From Prosthecobacter debontii (GTDB lineage: Bacteria > Verrucomicrobiota > Verrucomicrobiia > Verrucomicrobiales > Akkermansiaceae): DNA of 64,000 bases. This document shows, in pieces, positions 52,586 through 59,814 of the stretch. Both the position numbers and the translations under genes were made by a program. Each line of letters opens with the position of its first letter. Position 1 is the first letter of the stretch. The stretch spans positions 34,384 to 98,383 of the forward strand of contig CAMBTP010000006.1 in the NCBI GenBank assembly GCA_945870855.1, written 5' to 3'. The notes beneath the pieces are model-generated. The model was not told where the DNA came from. It saw only the letters and a program-made list of their open reading frames with translations, and searched no databases.

Positions 52586-52604
52586 TCAACGCATCGCGAT
52601 TTGA
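52586..52604. promoter_or_regulatory. Candidate operator of the SahR-like regulator
   Basis: The 68-bp gap between the divergent regulator and metK contains TCAA-N11-TTGA (52586-52604) with the perfect eight-base palindrome ATCGCGAT (52593-52600) within it. It is the only dyad in the gap; binding is inferred. Confidence 0.4.
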
Positions 52605-52638
52605 CGATACGAAAAAACGAACACCAAAACGAACAGCA

Positions 52639-53829
52639 ATGAGTAACTACATCTTCTCCTCAGAATCCGTTGGCGAAGGCCATCCTGACAAGGTCGCGGA
52701 CACCATCTCCGACGCCATCCTCGACGCCTGCCTTACGATTGACCCGAAAAGCCGCGTGGCTTGCGAGACTTTCGTGAAAAGTAACATTGTCGTGGTAGGC
52801 GGCGAGATCACGATCCCGAAAATTGGCCAAAAGCCGATCGGCTCGGTAATCAACATCGAGAAAGTGATCCGCGACGCAGTGCGCGGAATCGGTTATGTGA
52901 ACAGCGACGACGTGTTCCACGCAGACAGCATTTTCATCAACAATTACCTCACCACCCAATCCCCCGACATCGCGCAAGGTGTGGACGCCAAAAGTGCCGA
53001 TGGTAAAAAGCACAAGGAGCAAGGCGCCGGTGACCAAGGAATCATGTTCGGCTACGCCTGCGACGAGACGCCGGAACTCATGCCCGCACCAATCATGTTC
53101 GCGCACCGCCTAGGTCGCGAACTGACCCGCATCCGCAAGGCTGGCAAACTAGCCAAATGGCTGCGCCCCGACGCGAAATCACAAGTGGCTGTCGAATACA
53201 CCAACGGCAAGCCGACCCGCATCGTCAATGTGGTCATTTCCACCCAGCACGCGGCCGATGTTTCCCACGCTGAGATCGAGAAATTCTGCATCGAGCAGGT
53301 GATCAAAAAAGTTCTTCCGAAAAACCTCCTCACCAAGGACACCGAATACCTCATCAACCCGACCGGAAAATTCGTCGTCGGTGGCCCGCAGGGCGATAGC
53401 GGCCTGACCGGACGCAAGATCATCGTCGATACCTACGGCGGCATGGGTCGCCATGGTGGCGGCGCGTTCTCCGGAAAAGACCCGTCCAAGGTGGATCGCT
53501 CCGCCGCATACATGGGCCGCTGGGTTGCAAAAAACGTTGTCGCAGCTGGTCTCGCATCGAAGTGCGAGGTGCAGTTCGCCTACGCCATCGGTCACCCGCA
53601 ACCGCTTTCCGTGCACGTCGATACCTTCGGCACCGGTGATGACTCAAAGGTTCTCTCCGCCGTTCTCAAGGTTTTCTCCTTCAAGCCTGCGGACATCGTA
53701 AGCCAGCTGAAACTGCTGCGCCCCATCTACTCGAAAACCACCAACTACGGCCACTTCGGCAAAGACGATGCGGATCTGACGTGGGAAAAAACCGACAAAG
53801 TCGCCGCATTAAATAAGGCATACGCCTAA
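52639..53829 (+). CDS. metK: S-adenosylmethionine synthetase
   Basis: Of 396 residues. Signature strings include [20 protein letters not shown] (substrate His), [20 protein letters not shown] and [20 protein letters not shown]. It makes SAM from methionine and ATP. It is separated from ahcY by a four-helix-bundle element, and divergent from the SahR-like regulator; together these form the SAM/SAH cycle locus. Confidence 0.98.
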   Translation: MSNYIFSSESVGEGHPDKVADTISDAILDACLTIDPKSRVACETFVKSNIVVVGGEITIPKIGQKPIGSVINIEKVIRDAVRGIGYVNSDDVFHADSIFINNYLTTQSPDIAQGVDAKSADGKKHKEQGAGDQGIMFGYACDETPELMPAPIMFAHRLGRELTRIRKAGKLAKWLRPDAKSQVAVEYTNGKPTRIVNVVISTQHAADVSHAEIEKFCIEQVIKKVLPKNLLTKDTEYLINPTGKFVVGGPQGDSGLTGRKIIVDTYGGMGRHGGGAFSGKDPSKVDRSAAYMGRWVAKNVVAAGLASKCEVQFAYAIGHPQPLSVHVDTFGTGDDSKVLSAVLKVFSFKPADIVSQLKLLRPIYSKTTNYGHFGKDDADLTWEKTDKVAALNKAYA

Positions 53830-54293
53830 GACATAAGACACAAGGCTATAAGACATAAGATAAGAGGATGGGTTCGGAGCAGCATAATTTTGAGGAGTTG
53901 GAGGTTTGGAAGCGTTCATCGCGACTGGCTGTCTCCGTCATTGAGCTGATCGAGCCTGTTAAACTTTATGCGCTGCGAGATCAGATGGCGCGGAGTTGTA
54001 TCTCCGTGCCGTCGAACATCGCCGAAGGTGCGGAGCGAGACAGTAACCGTGAGTTCAGACGTTTTCTCGCCATAGCAAAAGGTTCGGCAGGAGAACTCAG
54101 AACGCAGATTTATATAGGTATACGGGCTGGTGTTTTTGAGATCGAGAAAGCCAGTCCCCTGATCCACGAAGCAAAGGAAATCGGTGCCATGCTAGAAGGT
54201 CTGCGCCGTCGCCTCATCCCTGCCGGAATCATCCCCAAACTCCTCAGCATATTCCTCTGACTCTTGTGTCCTGTGTCTTGCCGTCTTAAGTCT
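53829..54293. mobile_element. IVS-like element between metK and ahcY
   Basis: Outer arms AGACATAAGAC (53829-53839) and GTCTTAAGTCT (54283-54293) are complementary at 10 of 11 positions; inner GACACAAG (53837-53844) and CTTGTGTC (54263-54270) are perfect. The left arm starts at the last base of the metK stop codon. The only gene inside is a four-helix-bundle protein. Direct subrepeats (AAGACATAAGA) occur in the left arm. Confidence 0.68.
53868..54260 (+). CDS. Four-helix-bundle protein (23S rRNA intervening-sequence / S23 family)
   Basis: Of 130 residues. NFEELEVWKRSSRLAVSVIE, ALRDQMARSCISVPSNIAEG and FRRFLAIAKGSAGELRTQIY are the family signature. It is a diverged paralogue of the protein at 18438-18791. 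Both are on the strand of their host operon and between two genes that are normally neighbours, and both have inverted-repeat borders of unrelated sequence. Function unknown. Confidence 0.88.
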   Translation: MGSEQHNFEELEVWKRSSRLAVSVIELIEPVKLYALRDQMARSCISVPSNIAEGAERDSNREFRRFLAIAKGSAGELRTQIYIGIRAGVFEIEKASPLIHEAKEIGAMLEGLRRRLIPAGIIPKLLSIFL

Positions 54294-54349
54294 CCAGCCC
54301 GTTACAATCTAAACGAATCAAACCATCACCTAACACCAATAAAAAAGAT

Positions 54350-55762
54350 ATGAGTTTTACAGACTACAAAGTAAGGGACATCGGCCTCGCCGATTTCGGA
54401 CGTAAGGAAATCGACATTGCCGAGCACGAGATGCCCGGCCTGATGGCGACACGGGAAAAGTATGGCAAGACCAAGCCGCTGCAAGGCGTGCGCGTCATGG
54501 GATCGCTGCACATGACGATCCAGACGGCGGTTCTCATCGAGACGCTTACCGATCTCGGTGCCGAAGTCCGCTGGGTTTCCTGCAACATTTTCTCCACCCA
54601 GGATCATGCCGCGGCGGCTATTGCTGCACGTGAGATTCCGGTGTTTGCCTGGAAAGGCGAGACACTGGAGGAATATTGGTGGTGCACATGGAAGGCACTC
54701 GTCAATCAGGACGGCCTTGGTCCGCAACTCATCGTAGATGACGGCGGTGATGCAACTTTGCTCATCCACAAAGGCTACGAGATGGAGAACGGTTCCAACT
54801 GGATCGATAGCCCGGGCGAAAGCGAAGAAGAGCAGGTCATCAAGGATCTTCTAAAGGATATTAAGGTCAAGCAGCCCGGCATTTTCCATACCATCGTGAA
54901 AGACTGGAGAGGTGTTTCCGAAGAAACCACGACCGGTGTCCACCGCCTCTATCAGATGGCGAAAGCCGGCACGCTGCTCATCCCTGCGATCAACGTCAAT
55001 GACTCGGTCACGAAGTCTAAATTCGACAACCTTTACGGCTGCCGCGAATCGCTACTCGACGGTATCAAACGCGCCACCGACGTGATGATTTCAGGCAAGG
55101 TCGGTGTTGTCCTCGGATACGGTGATGTCGGAAAAGGCTGTGCACAAGCGCTGCGCGGTTCCGGTGCACAAGTGGTGGTTACCGAGGTCGATCCGATCTG
55201 TGCGCTGCAGGCAGCGATGGAAGGTTTCCGCGTTCTCACCATCGAGGACACCCTCGGCTGGGGTGATATCTATGTCACTACCACAGGCAACAAGGACATC
55301 ATCACGCTCGACCACATGTCGAAGATGAAAGACCAGGCGATCGTTTGTAACATCGGTCACTTCGACAACGAGATCCAGATGGATAAGCTCAACAAGGCCC
55401 CCGGCGTTGTGAAGCTGAACATCAAGCCTCAGGTGGACAAATACACCTTCCCGGCCGGCAACAGCATCTACATGCTGGCAGAAGGCCGCCTCGTGAACCT
55501 CGGCTGCGGAACGGGTCACCCGTCCTTCGTGATGTCGAACAGCTTCACCAACCAGACGCTCGCGCAAATCGACCTCTGGGAAAACCGCGATACATATAAG
55601 GCGGGTCAAGTTACCGTTCTACCGAAGCACCTTGACGAAGAGGTGGCGCGCCTCCACTTGGCAAAGATCGGTGCGAAACTCACCAGGCTCACCGACGAGC
55701 AGGCTGCCTACATCGGCCTGTCGGCGGACGGTCCGTTTAAAGCGGATCACTATCGTTATTAA
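54350..55762 (+). CDS. ahcY: S-adenosylhomocysteine hydrolase
   Basis: Of 470 residues, the long bacterial form. [60 protein letters not shown] and the NAD-binding [20 protein letters not shown] are diagnostic; it ends with the conserved FKADHYRY. It splits SAH to adenosine and homocysteine, relieving inhibition of methyltransferases. No Shine-Dalgarno sequence is seen before the ATG. Confidence 0.98.
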   Translation: MSFTDYKVRDIGLADFGRKEIDIAEHEMPGLMATREKYGKTKPLQGVRVMGSLHMTIQTAVLIETLTDLGAEVRWVSCNIFSTQDHAAAAIAAREIPVFAWKGETLEEYWWCTWKALVNQDGLGPQLIVDDGGDATLLIHKGYEMENGSNWIDSPGESEEEQVIKDLLKDIKVKQPGIFHTIVKDWRGVSEETTTGVHRLYQMAKAGTLLIPAINVNDSVTKSKFDNLYGCRESLLDGIKRATDVMISGKVGVVLGYGDVGKGCAQALRGSGAQVVVTEVDPICALQAAMEGFRVLTIEDTLGWGDIYVTTTGNKDIITLDHMSKMKDQAIVCNIGHFDNEIQMDKLNKAPGVVKLNIKPQVDKYTFPAGNSIYMLAEGRLVNLGCGTGHPSFVMSNSFTNQTLAQIDLWENRDTYKAGQVTVLPKHLDEEVARLHLAKIGAKLTRLTDEQAAYIGLSADGPFKADHYRY

Positions 55763-55789
55763 GCCGAACTCGTTTCCAAGAAACTCCCG

Positions 55790-55824
55790 GAAGCCAGCCG
55801 CCAAATCGGCTGGCTTCTTTTTTG
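55790..55824 (+). terminator. Intrinsic terminator of ahcY
   Basis: GAAGCCAGCCG / CGGCTGGCTTC, an 11-bp perfect stem with a six-base loop followed by seven T residues, 27 bases after the ahcY stop. Confidence 0.92.
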
Positions 55825-55869
55825 AGAAAATGCTTGATTTGATTCTTATGAAGTAATAATTTGTAGCAA

Positions 55870-56331
55870 ATGAAATACAAAGCAAAGGCGAGCGACCAAA
55901 TGAAAGGGATGCTGGAGCGCGCCATGGAAGGCACGGAAGAAAGTAGCGTGCTCCGCGAACCGGAAGCCGCTTATGTGGTAGAGAGGGTTCGGGACGGGTT
56001 GGATTTCGCCGAGTTCCATGCGTTCCGTGAAATGCTTGGGATCACAGAAGAAAGACTCGGCGGGCTGCTTGGAATGTCTCGCGCTACCTTGCACCGTCGA
56101 AAAAAAAGCGGTCATCTGGATCGCTCGGAATCGGATCGTTTGGTGCGCTATGCGCGGATTTTCCACTGCGTGGCGGCTTTTTTCCAATCGAAAGAGGCGG
56201 CGGTGAAATGGCTAATTAGCCCAGCGATCGCCTTCAACGGCGAAGCCCCTTTGGACTACGCGGATACCGAGATCGGCGCGCGCGAGGTGGAGGCTTTGAT
56301 CTGGCGTATCGAAAACGGCGTGCCGAACTAA
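55870..56331 (+). CDS. Xre/MbcA/ParS-type antitoxin of a RES toxin
   Basis: Of 153 residues. The helix-turn-helix lies near residues 55-85 (LGITEERLGGLLGMSRATLH). The C-terminal DUF2384-like toxin-binding domain has AVKWLISPAIAFNGEAPLDY, the usual W-L-x-x-P-x-x-x-x-G pattern. It precedes the RES toxin with a 1-bp gap and should repress the operon and block the toxin's NAD site. Confidence 0.93.
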   Translation: MKYKAKASDQMKGMLERAMEGTEESSVLREPEAAYVVERVRDGLDFAEFHAFREMLGITEERLGGLLGMSRATLHRRKKSGHLDRSESDRLVRYARIFHCVAAFFQSKEAAVKWLISPAIAFNGEAPLDYADTEIGAREVEALIWRIENGVPN

Positions 56332-56332
56332 C

Positions 56333-56791
56333 ATGTCCCATTTTTACCGTATTGTGGGAAGTCATCGCGCGGCCTCCGCGATGGATGGCGAGGGCGCTCG
56401 GAAAATGGGAGGTCGGTGGAATCCACCGGGAATCCCTGTCGCTTACCTTACGGATTCGCGGGCTCTTGCAGCTCTCGAAATTCTCGTCCACACAGGGCGT
56501 GCGGCGGTGAATCTGTCGTGGGTCGTCATTGAGGCGGAGGTTCCGGCCAGGATGATTGAATCGGTTTTACCAGAGGATTTACCGGCGGGATCGGATGATG
56601 TGTTGTCGCCATCGGTGGCGCGGAAGTTCGGTGCAGACTGGGTGCATCGCGGCGAAAAAGCAGCAATTCTTCTTCCCAGCGTGATCGTCTCGGCAGAGCG
56701 CATACTAATGCTCAACGTAAAACACCCAGATTTCCGAAAAATCGTTTTTTCCGCACCGAGGCCGTTTCTTTTCGATCAGCGTTTGGGCTGA
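56333..56791 (+). CDS. RES-domain toxin (NAD-degrading)
   Basis: Of 152 residues. The conserved Arg, Glu and Ser pattern is visible: the Arg in FYRIVGSH and GGRWNPPGIPVAYLTDS, the Glu in ALAALEILVHTG, and Ser in DVLSPSVARKFGADWV. RES toxins break down NAD+ when freed from the antitoxin. The pair sits between ahcY and an L,D-transpeptidase, a spot without functional link. Confidence 0.93.
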   Translation: MSHFYRIVGSHRAASAMDGEGARKMGGRWNPPGIPVAYLTDSRALAALEILVHTGRAAVNLSWVVIEAEVPARMIESVLPEDLPAGSDDVLSPSVARKFGADWVHRGEKAAILLPSVIVSAERILMLNVKHPDFRKIVFSAPRPFLFDQRLG

Positions 56792-56793
56792 GC

Positions 56794-57399
56794 TCACTCG
56801 ACAATCACCAGTGTGCCGACTTCCACGTTATCGAAGAACTTTTCCGCCATGTGGTGGGGCATACGGACGCAACCGTGGGAAGCCGCGTAGCCGGGGAGGT
56901 AGCCGGTATGCATTCCGATGCCGCCGTTGAAACGCATGAAGTAAGGCATCGGGGCATTGTAGAAAGCTTGTCCTGCTGCTGGCTTGTCCACGCGGATATC
57001 GGCGTTGTCGTTCACCATCTCTCCGGTGGCCTTGTCCTTGATGACGCCGTAAACCGAGGATTTGTGATCCTTGCTCTTCTGGCTGATCTTGTAGGGGCCC
57101 GCCGGGGTGCCGGTGTCTTCCTTGCCGGAGGAAATGCGCGACACTCCGACCAGCACGCCCGACTTGTAGAAAAATGCCTTCTGCTCGCGGCGGTTGATCT
57201 TGATGAGAGGGCTTCCTTTAACGCCGTCGCCATCCCAGTAGGAAACGTCGTCTGGAATAGCGGGGGCGGGATGGTGCGGACCGCCGGAGGTGGGACGGTG
57301 AACAGGGCCCACTCCAGCCATGTAATCCGAGCCTGGCGGCAGGGAGTTAAAGCAGGAGGACAAAAGCAAAGATGTGCAGAACAAGTGAAAGTATTTCAT
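56794..57399 (-). CDS. L,D-transpeptidase (YkuD) lipoprotein
   Basis: Of 201 residues from ATG 57399. MKYFHLFCTSLLLSSC is a lipoprotein signal. The YkuD domain contains the HTGYLPGYAASHGCVRMP motif with the catalytic Cys and its His. It makes 3-3 cross-links in peptidoglycan or attaches proteins to it. Notable because the nearby class A PBP lacks a working transpeptidase. Confidence 0.93.
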   Translation of the reverse strand: MKYFHLFCTSLLLSSCFNSLPPGSDYMAGVGPVHRPTSGGPHHPAPAIPDDVSYWDGDGVKGSPLIKINRREQKAFFYKSGVLVGVSRISSGKEDTGTPAGPYKISQKSKDHKSSVYGVIKDKATGEMVNDNADIRVDKPAAGQAFYNAPMPYFMRFNGGIGMHTGYLPGYAASHGCVRMPHHMAEKFFDNVEVGTLVIVE

Positions 57400-57499
57400 A
57401 TTTCCGAAGGGATTGTCATAGAAAATCACCGGGAATCAAGGCGCAAGATCGGATTCCTGCGGTTGCAGAGTGGAGTGTATTCCGATAAAAGAAGGGCGG

Positions 57500-58228
57500 A
57501 TGACGGAAGAGAAAATTAATTTACCTACGCATTACACACTCGAGCGAGATCTTCTCGAACAGCTCAGCGATAGGCCGGGGCACCAGCGCTGTGTGGTGGG
57601 GCAAGACGAATTATTGCTCGTAATCCATGAGGTGCCGAAGGCGGGCGTCCCGGAGCGGGATGCGATCTTTTTCTGGCGGAGGCACGACGGGCGCTGGTTC
57701 CAGCCGGATGGTCAGGGGTTGAAGGGGCTGAATGATTTGCTGGATCGTTACGCAAAGGTGATCGATGAGAACGAAGAGATTCTCGAACAGACCGACGAGG
57801 CGGAGGATCTATTCCGAGTCCTTAAGCATGCCGGGCCGCTCACGCGGAGTAGCCGAAACATGGTCGTCGCGCTGGAGCAGGTGCTAAATCAGGAACCCGA
57901 TGATCGCGAGATACGAACCTACCGCGACCGAGCGCGGGAAATCGAGCGCGCCGCAGAACTTTTACAATCGGACGGGCGGGAGACCCTGCTTTTCTGGCAA
58001 GCCGAAGCCGCCGAAGCACACACAAAATCCGCCGAACGCCTCGGTAACATCCTTTTCAAGCTCAACCTAGTTACCGGTTTTTTCCTGCCACTGGTCGCCT
58101 TCGGCGGTCTTTTTGGCATGAACGTGGATATACCGGATTTCGTGAAGGGTATGTTCTGGTGGATCTTTTTCGGTGGGCTGATGTTCGGCGGGGGGCTGCT
58201 CTGGTATGTCGCAAAGGAAAGGCGCTGA
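57500..58228 (+). CDS. CorA-like divalent cation transporter
   Basis: Of 242 residues from ATG 57500. A cytosolic domain with a long helix leads to two C-terminal membrane segments (LNLVTGFFLPLVAFGGLFGM, GMFWWIFFGGLMFGGGLLWY) joined by the CorA signature GMN in FGMNVDIP. It is shorter than typical CorA (about 310), lacking part of the N-terminal domain. Pentameric Mg2+ or Zn2+ channel by family. Confidence 0.87.
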   Translation: MTEEKINLPTHYTLERDLLEQLSDRPGHQRCVVGQDELLLVIHEVPKAGVPERDAIFFWRRHDGRWFQPDGQGLKGLNDLLDRYAKVIDENEEILEQTDEAEDLFRVLKHAGPLTRSSRNMVVALEQVLNQEPDDREIRTYRDRAREIERAAELLQSDGRETLLFWQAEAAEAHTKSAERLGNILFKLNLVTGFFLPLVAFGGLFGMNVDIPDFVKGMFWWIFFGGLMFGGGLLWYVAKERR

Positions 58229-58278
58229 ATGAGGAAGCGGGTTGCAAAACACTGCGCGACCCCTATGTTCCGCGCCAC

Positions 58279-58650
58279 ATGGATACCACGCAGCCGAAGA
58301 TCACCGCCTACTTGAAAACATTCTGCGGATGGAGCGAAGGAGTTCGCGCCATCATGCGGAAATACGACCTGCCCTTCGAGGAGAAGGATATCATCAAGAA
58401 TCCCGCGTTCCGCTGGGAGATGGAACAGCGCAGCGGCCAGTCGCTTTCTCCTTGTGTAGAGATCAATGGAACCATGCTTCCCGACATCAGCGGTGAGGAA
58501 GTGGAGAAATGGATGCTATCTAACGGAGTGGTGCAGGATAACGAGATCCAGCCAGACGCGCCGATCGACTCCGCTTGCACCGATGAGCAGCACGCAGCGA
58601 TGGCCGCCGGCAAGCTGCCCGACACCGGTAAGATTCGTTTCTTTGATTGA
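58279..58650 (+). CDS. Glutaredoxin-domain protein with CxxS motif
   Basis: Of 123 residues. The strand KITAYLKTFCGWSEGVRAIM has a monothiol CGWS in place of CPYC; FEEKDIIKN, SLSPCVEINGTMLPDISGEE continue the glutaredoxin fold with the cis-Pro region changed. A 35-residue tail of unknown role follows. It might handle glutathionylation or iron-sulfur transfer, not shown. The start ATG 58279 follows the CorA-like gene by 50 bp. Confidence 0.8.
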   Translation: MDTTQPKITAYLKTFCGWSEGVRAIMRKYDLPFEEKDIIKNPAFRWEMEQRSGQSLSPCVEINGTMLPDISGEEVEKWMLSNGVVQDNEIQPDAPIDSACTDEQHAAMAAGKLPDTGKIRFFD

Positions 58651-59814
58651 TTAAAGCGCCAGCCGGTGCGCGACCTCCGGCGGTATTTCCGCCGAGCGGG
58701 TCAGCTCGATGATGTGAAATTTCGCGCCGAGATGGGCGGGGTGGGTGAGGCTTTGGAATTGGGCGATTGTTTTCGTGTCATCCACGCCGCCATTGAGGAT
58801 CAATGTTTTCGCAAGGTTTGTGAGGTAGTTGCCTTGGCTTGAGAAGGCGCTGGGGAAATAGCCGAGCGCGATGGCAGTTTTCGCAAAATCCGTGAAATCG
58901 ACGTGGGCGGTGATGTCCTTTTCCCCCGGCGCGGCGAAGGGATCTTCACCCGCTTTGTGTGACGAGAAGGTTCTCAGCGTGCCTGAACTACGATAAACAT
59001 CGTAGTATTCCGGCGCGGCAAAGCCATAGTCTGCGAACATCAGGAGTCCATTGGTCAGGCAAGCGGTGACACTCGCCAGGAAGTCTGGGAAATTTGTCCT
59101 GACTTCCGTTCGGTAGCCTTCGGGGAAAGAATTGCCGAGTTGGATGGATGTTTCGCGTGGTTCCAGTGCCAGCGTTCCATTTTCACCAGCGATGACATGG
59201 AGTTCTTTCCATACGTCATTTTTCAATTCGATAAGATGGAAGGGTAGGGCATCGAGGATTTCGTTTCCGAACGCGACTCCTGGGAGAGCGTGTGCGGAGA
59301 TCGCTTCGAAGCTCTCGGCAATGAGTAGGCGAGAGGCCAGATTTTCCAAACGTGCTTTCTGGAGACCGCGCAGGCGAGGTAGCGGTTCTGGTATCGCGTA
59401 TTCAAGTGCCTGCCACGCATCCGGGGACAGTTGGCGGATTTCCGAAAGAATATCCGCCGCGAGTGTTCCATCGTGCGCTCCGATCTCGAGGATGCGCCAG
59501 TCCGCTGGTTGGCCGTTTGTCTCCCACCACCCAAGGAAACGCTGCGCAAGCAACCTTCCAAACAGAGAACCAACGCTGACGCTGGTGTAGAAATCACCAC
59601 GGCGCCCGACTTGGGTGCTGTCACGCGCGTAGTAGCCGAGTTCCGGATCGTAGAGTGCGATGGCTAGATATTCGGGAAATGAGATGCTGCCCCGCTTCGA
59701 TATCTCGGAGATGATCTTTTCTCGCAAGGAAGGGATTGCCGCGCCCATGGAATTCGGGTAATCCTGCGGAATCGGGGCGTCGCCGTAAGGCGGCTTCGGA
59801 ATGGCATCTGACAT
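58651..59814 (-). CDS. MidA-type SAM-dependent methyltransferase (DUF185/NDUFAF7 family)
   Basis: Of 387 residues from ATG 59814. SFPEYLAIALYDPELGYYAR and GRRGDFYTSVSVGSLFGRLL are the family signature; motif I is ILEIGAHDGTLAADIL. In mitochondria the homologue methylates an Arg of complex I subunit NDUFS2; in bacteria targets are unknown. The ATG overlaps the divergent PBP start within CATG. Confidence 0.92.
   Translation of the reverse strand: MSDAIPKPPYGDAPIPQDYPNSMGAAIPSLREKIISEISKRGSISFPEYLAIALYDPELGYYARDSTQVGRRGDFYTSVSVGSLFGRLLAQRFLGWWETNGQPADWRILEIGAHDGTLAADILSEIRQLSPDAWQALEYAIPEPLPRLRGLQKARLENLASRLLIAESFEAISAHALPGVAFGNEILDALPFHLIELKNDVWKELHVIAGENGTLALEPRETSIQLGNSFPEGYRTEVRTNFPDFLASVTACLTNGLLMFADYGFAAPEYYDVYRSSGTLRTFSSHKAGEDPFAAPGEKDITAHVDFTDFAKTAIALGYFPSAFSSQGNYLTNLAKTLILNGGVDDTKTIAQFQSLTHPAHLGAKFHIIELTRSAEIPPEVAHRLAL

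Noticed and set aside
52571..52638. SAM or SAH riboswitch before metK
   Set aside because: Only 68 bases and no matching multi-helix structure; a protein operator fits better.
54261..54349. SAH riboswitch before ahcY
   Set aside because: The 89-base gap contains the right arm of the IVS-like element and an A-rich leader, with no SAH-aptamer-like pairing seen.
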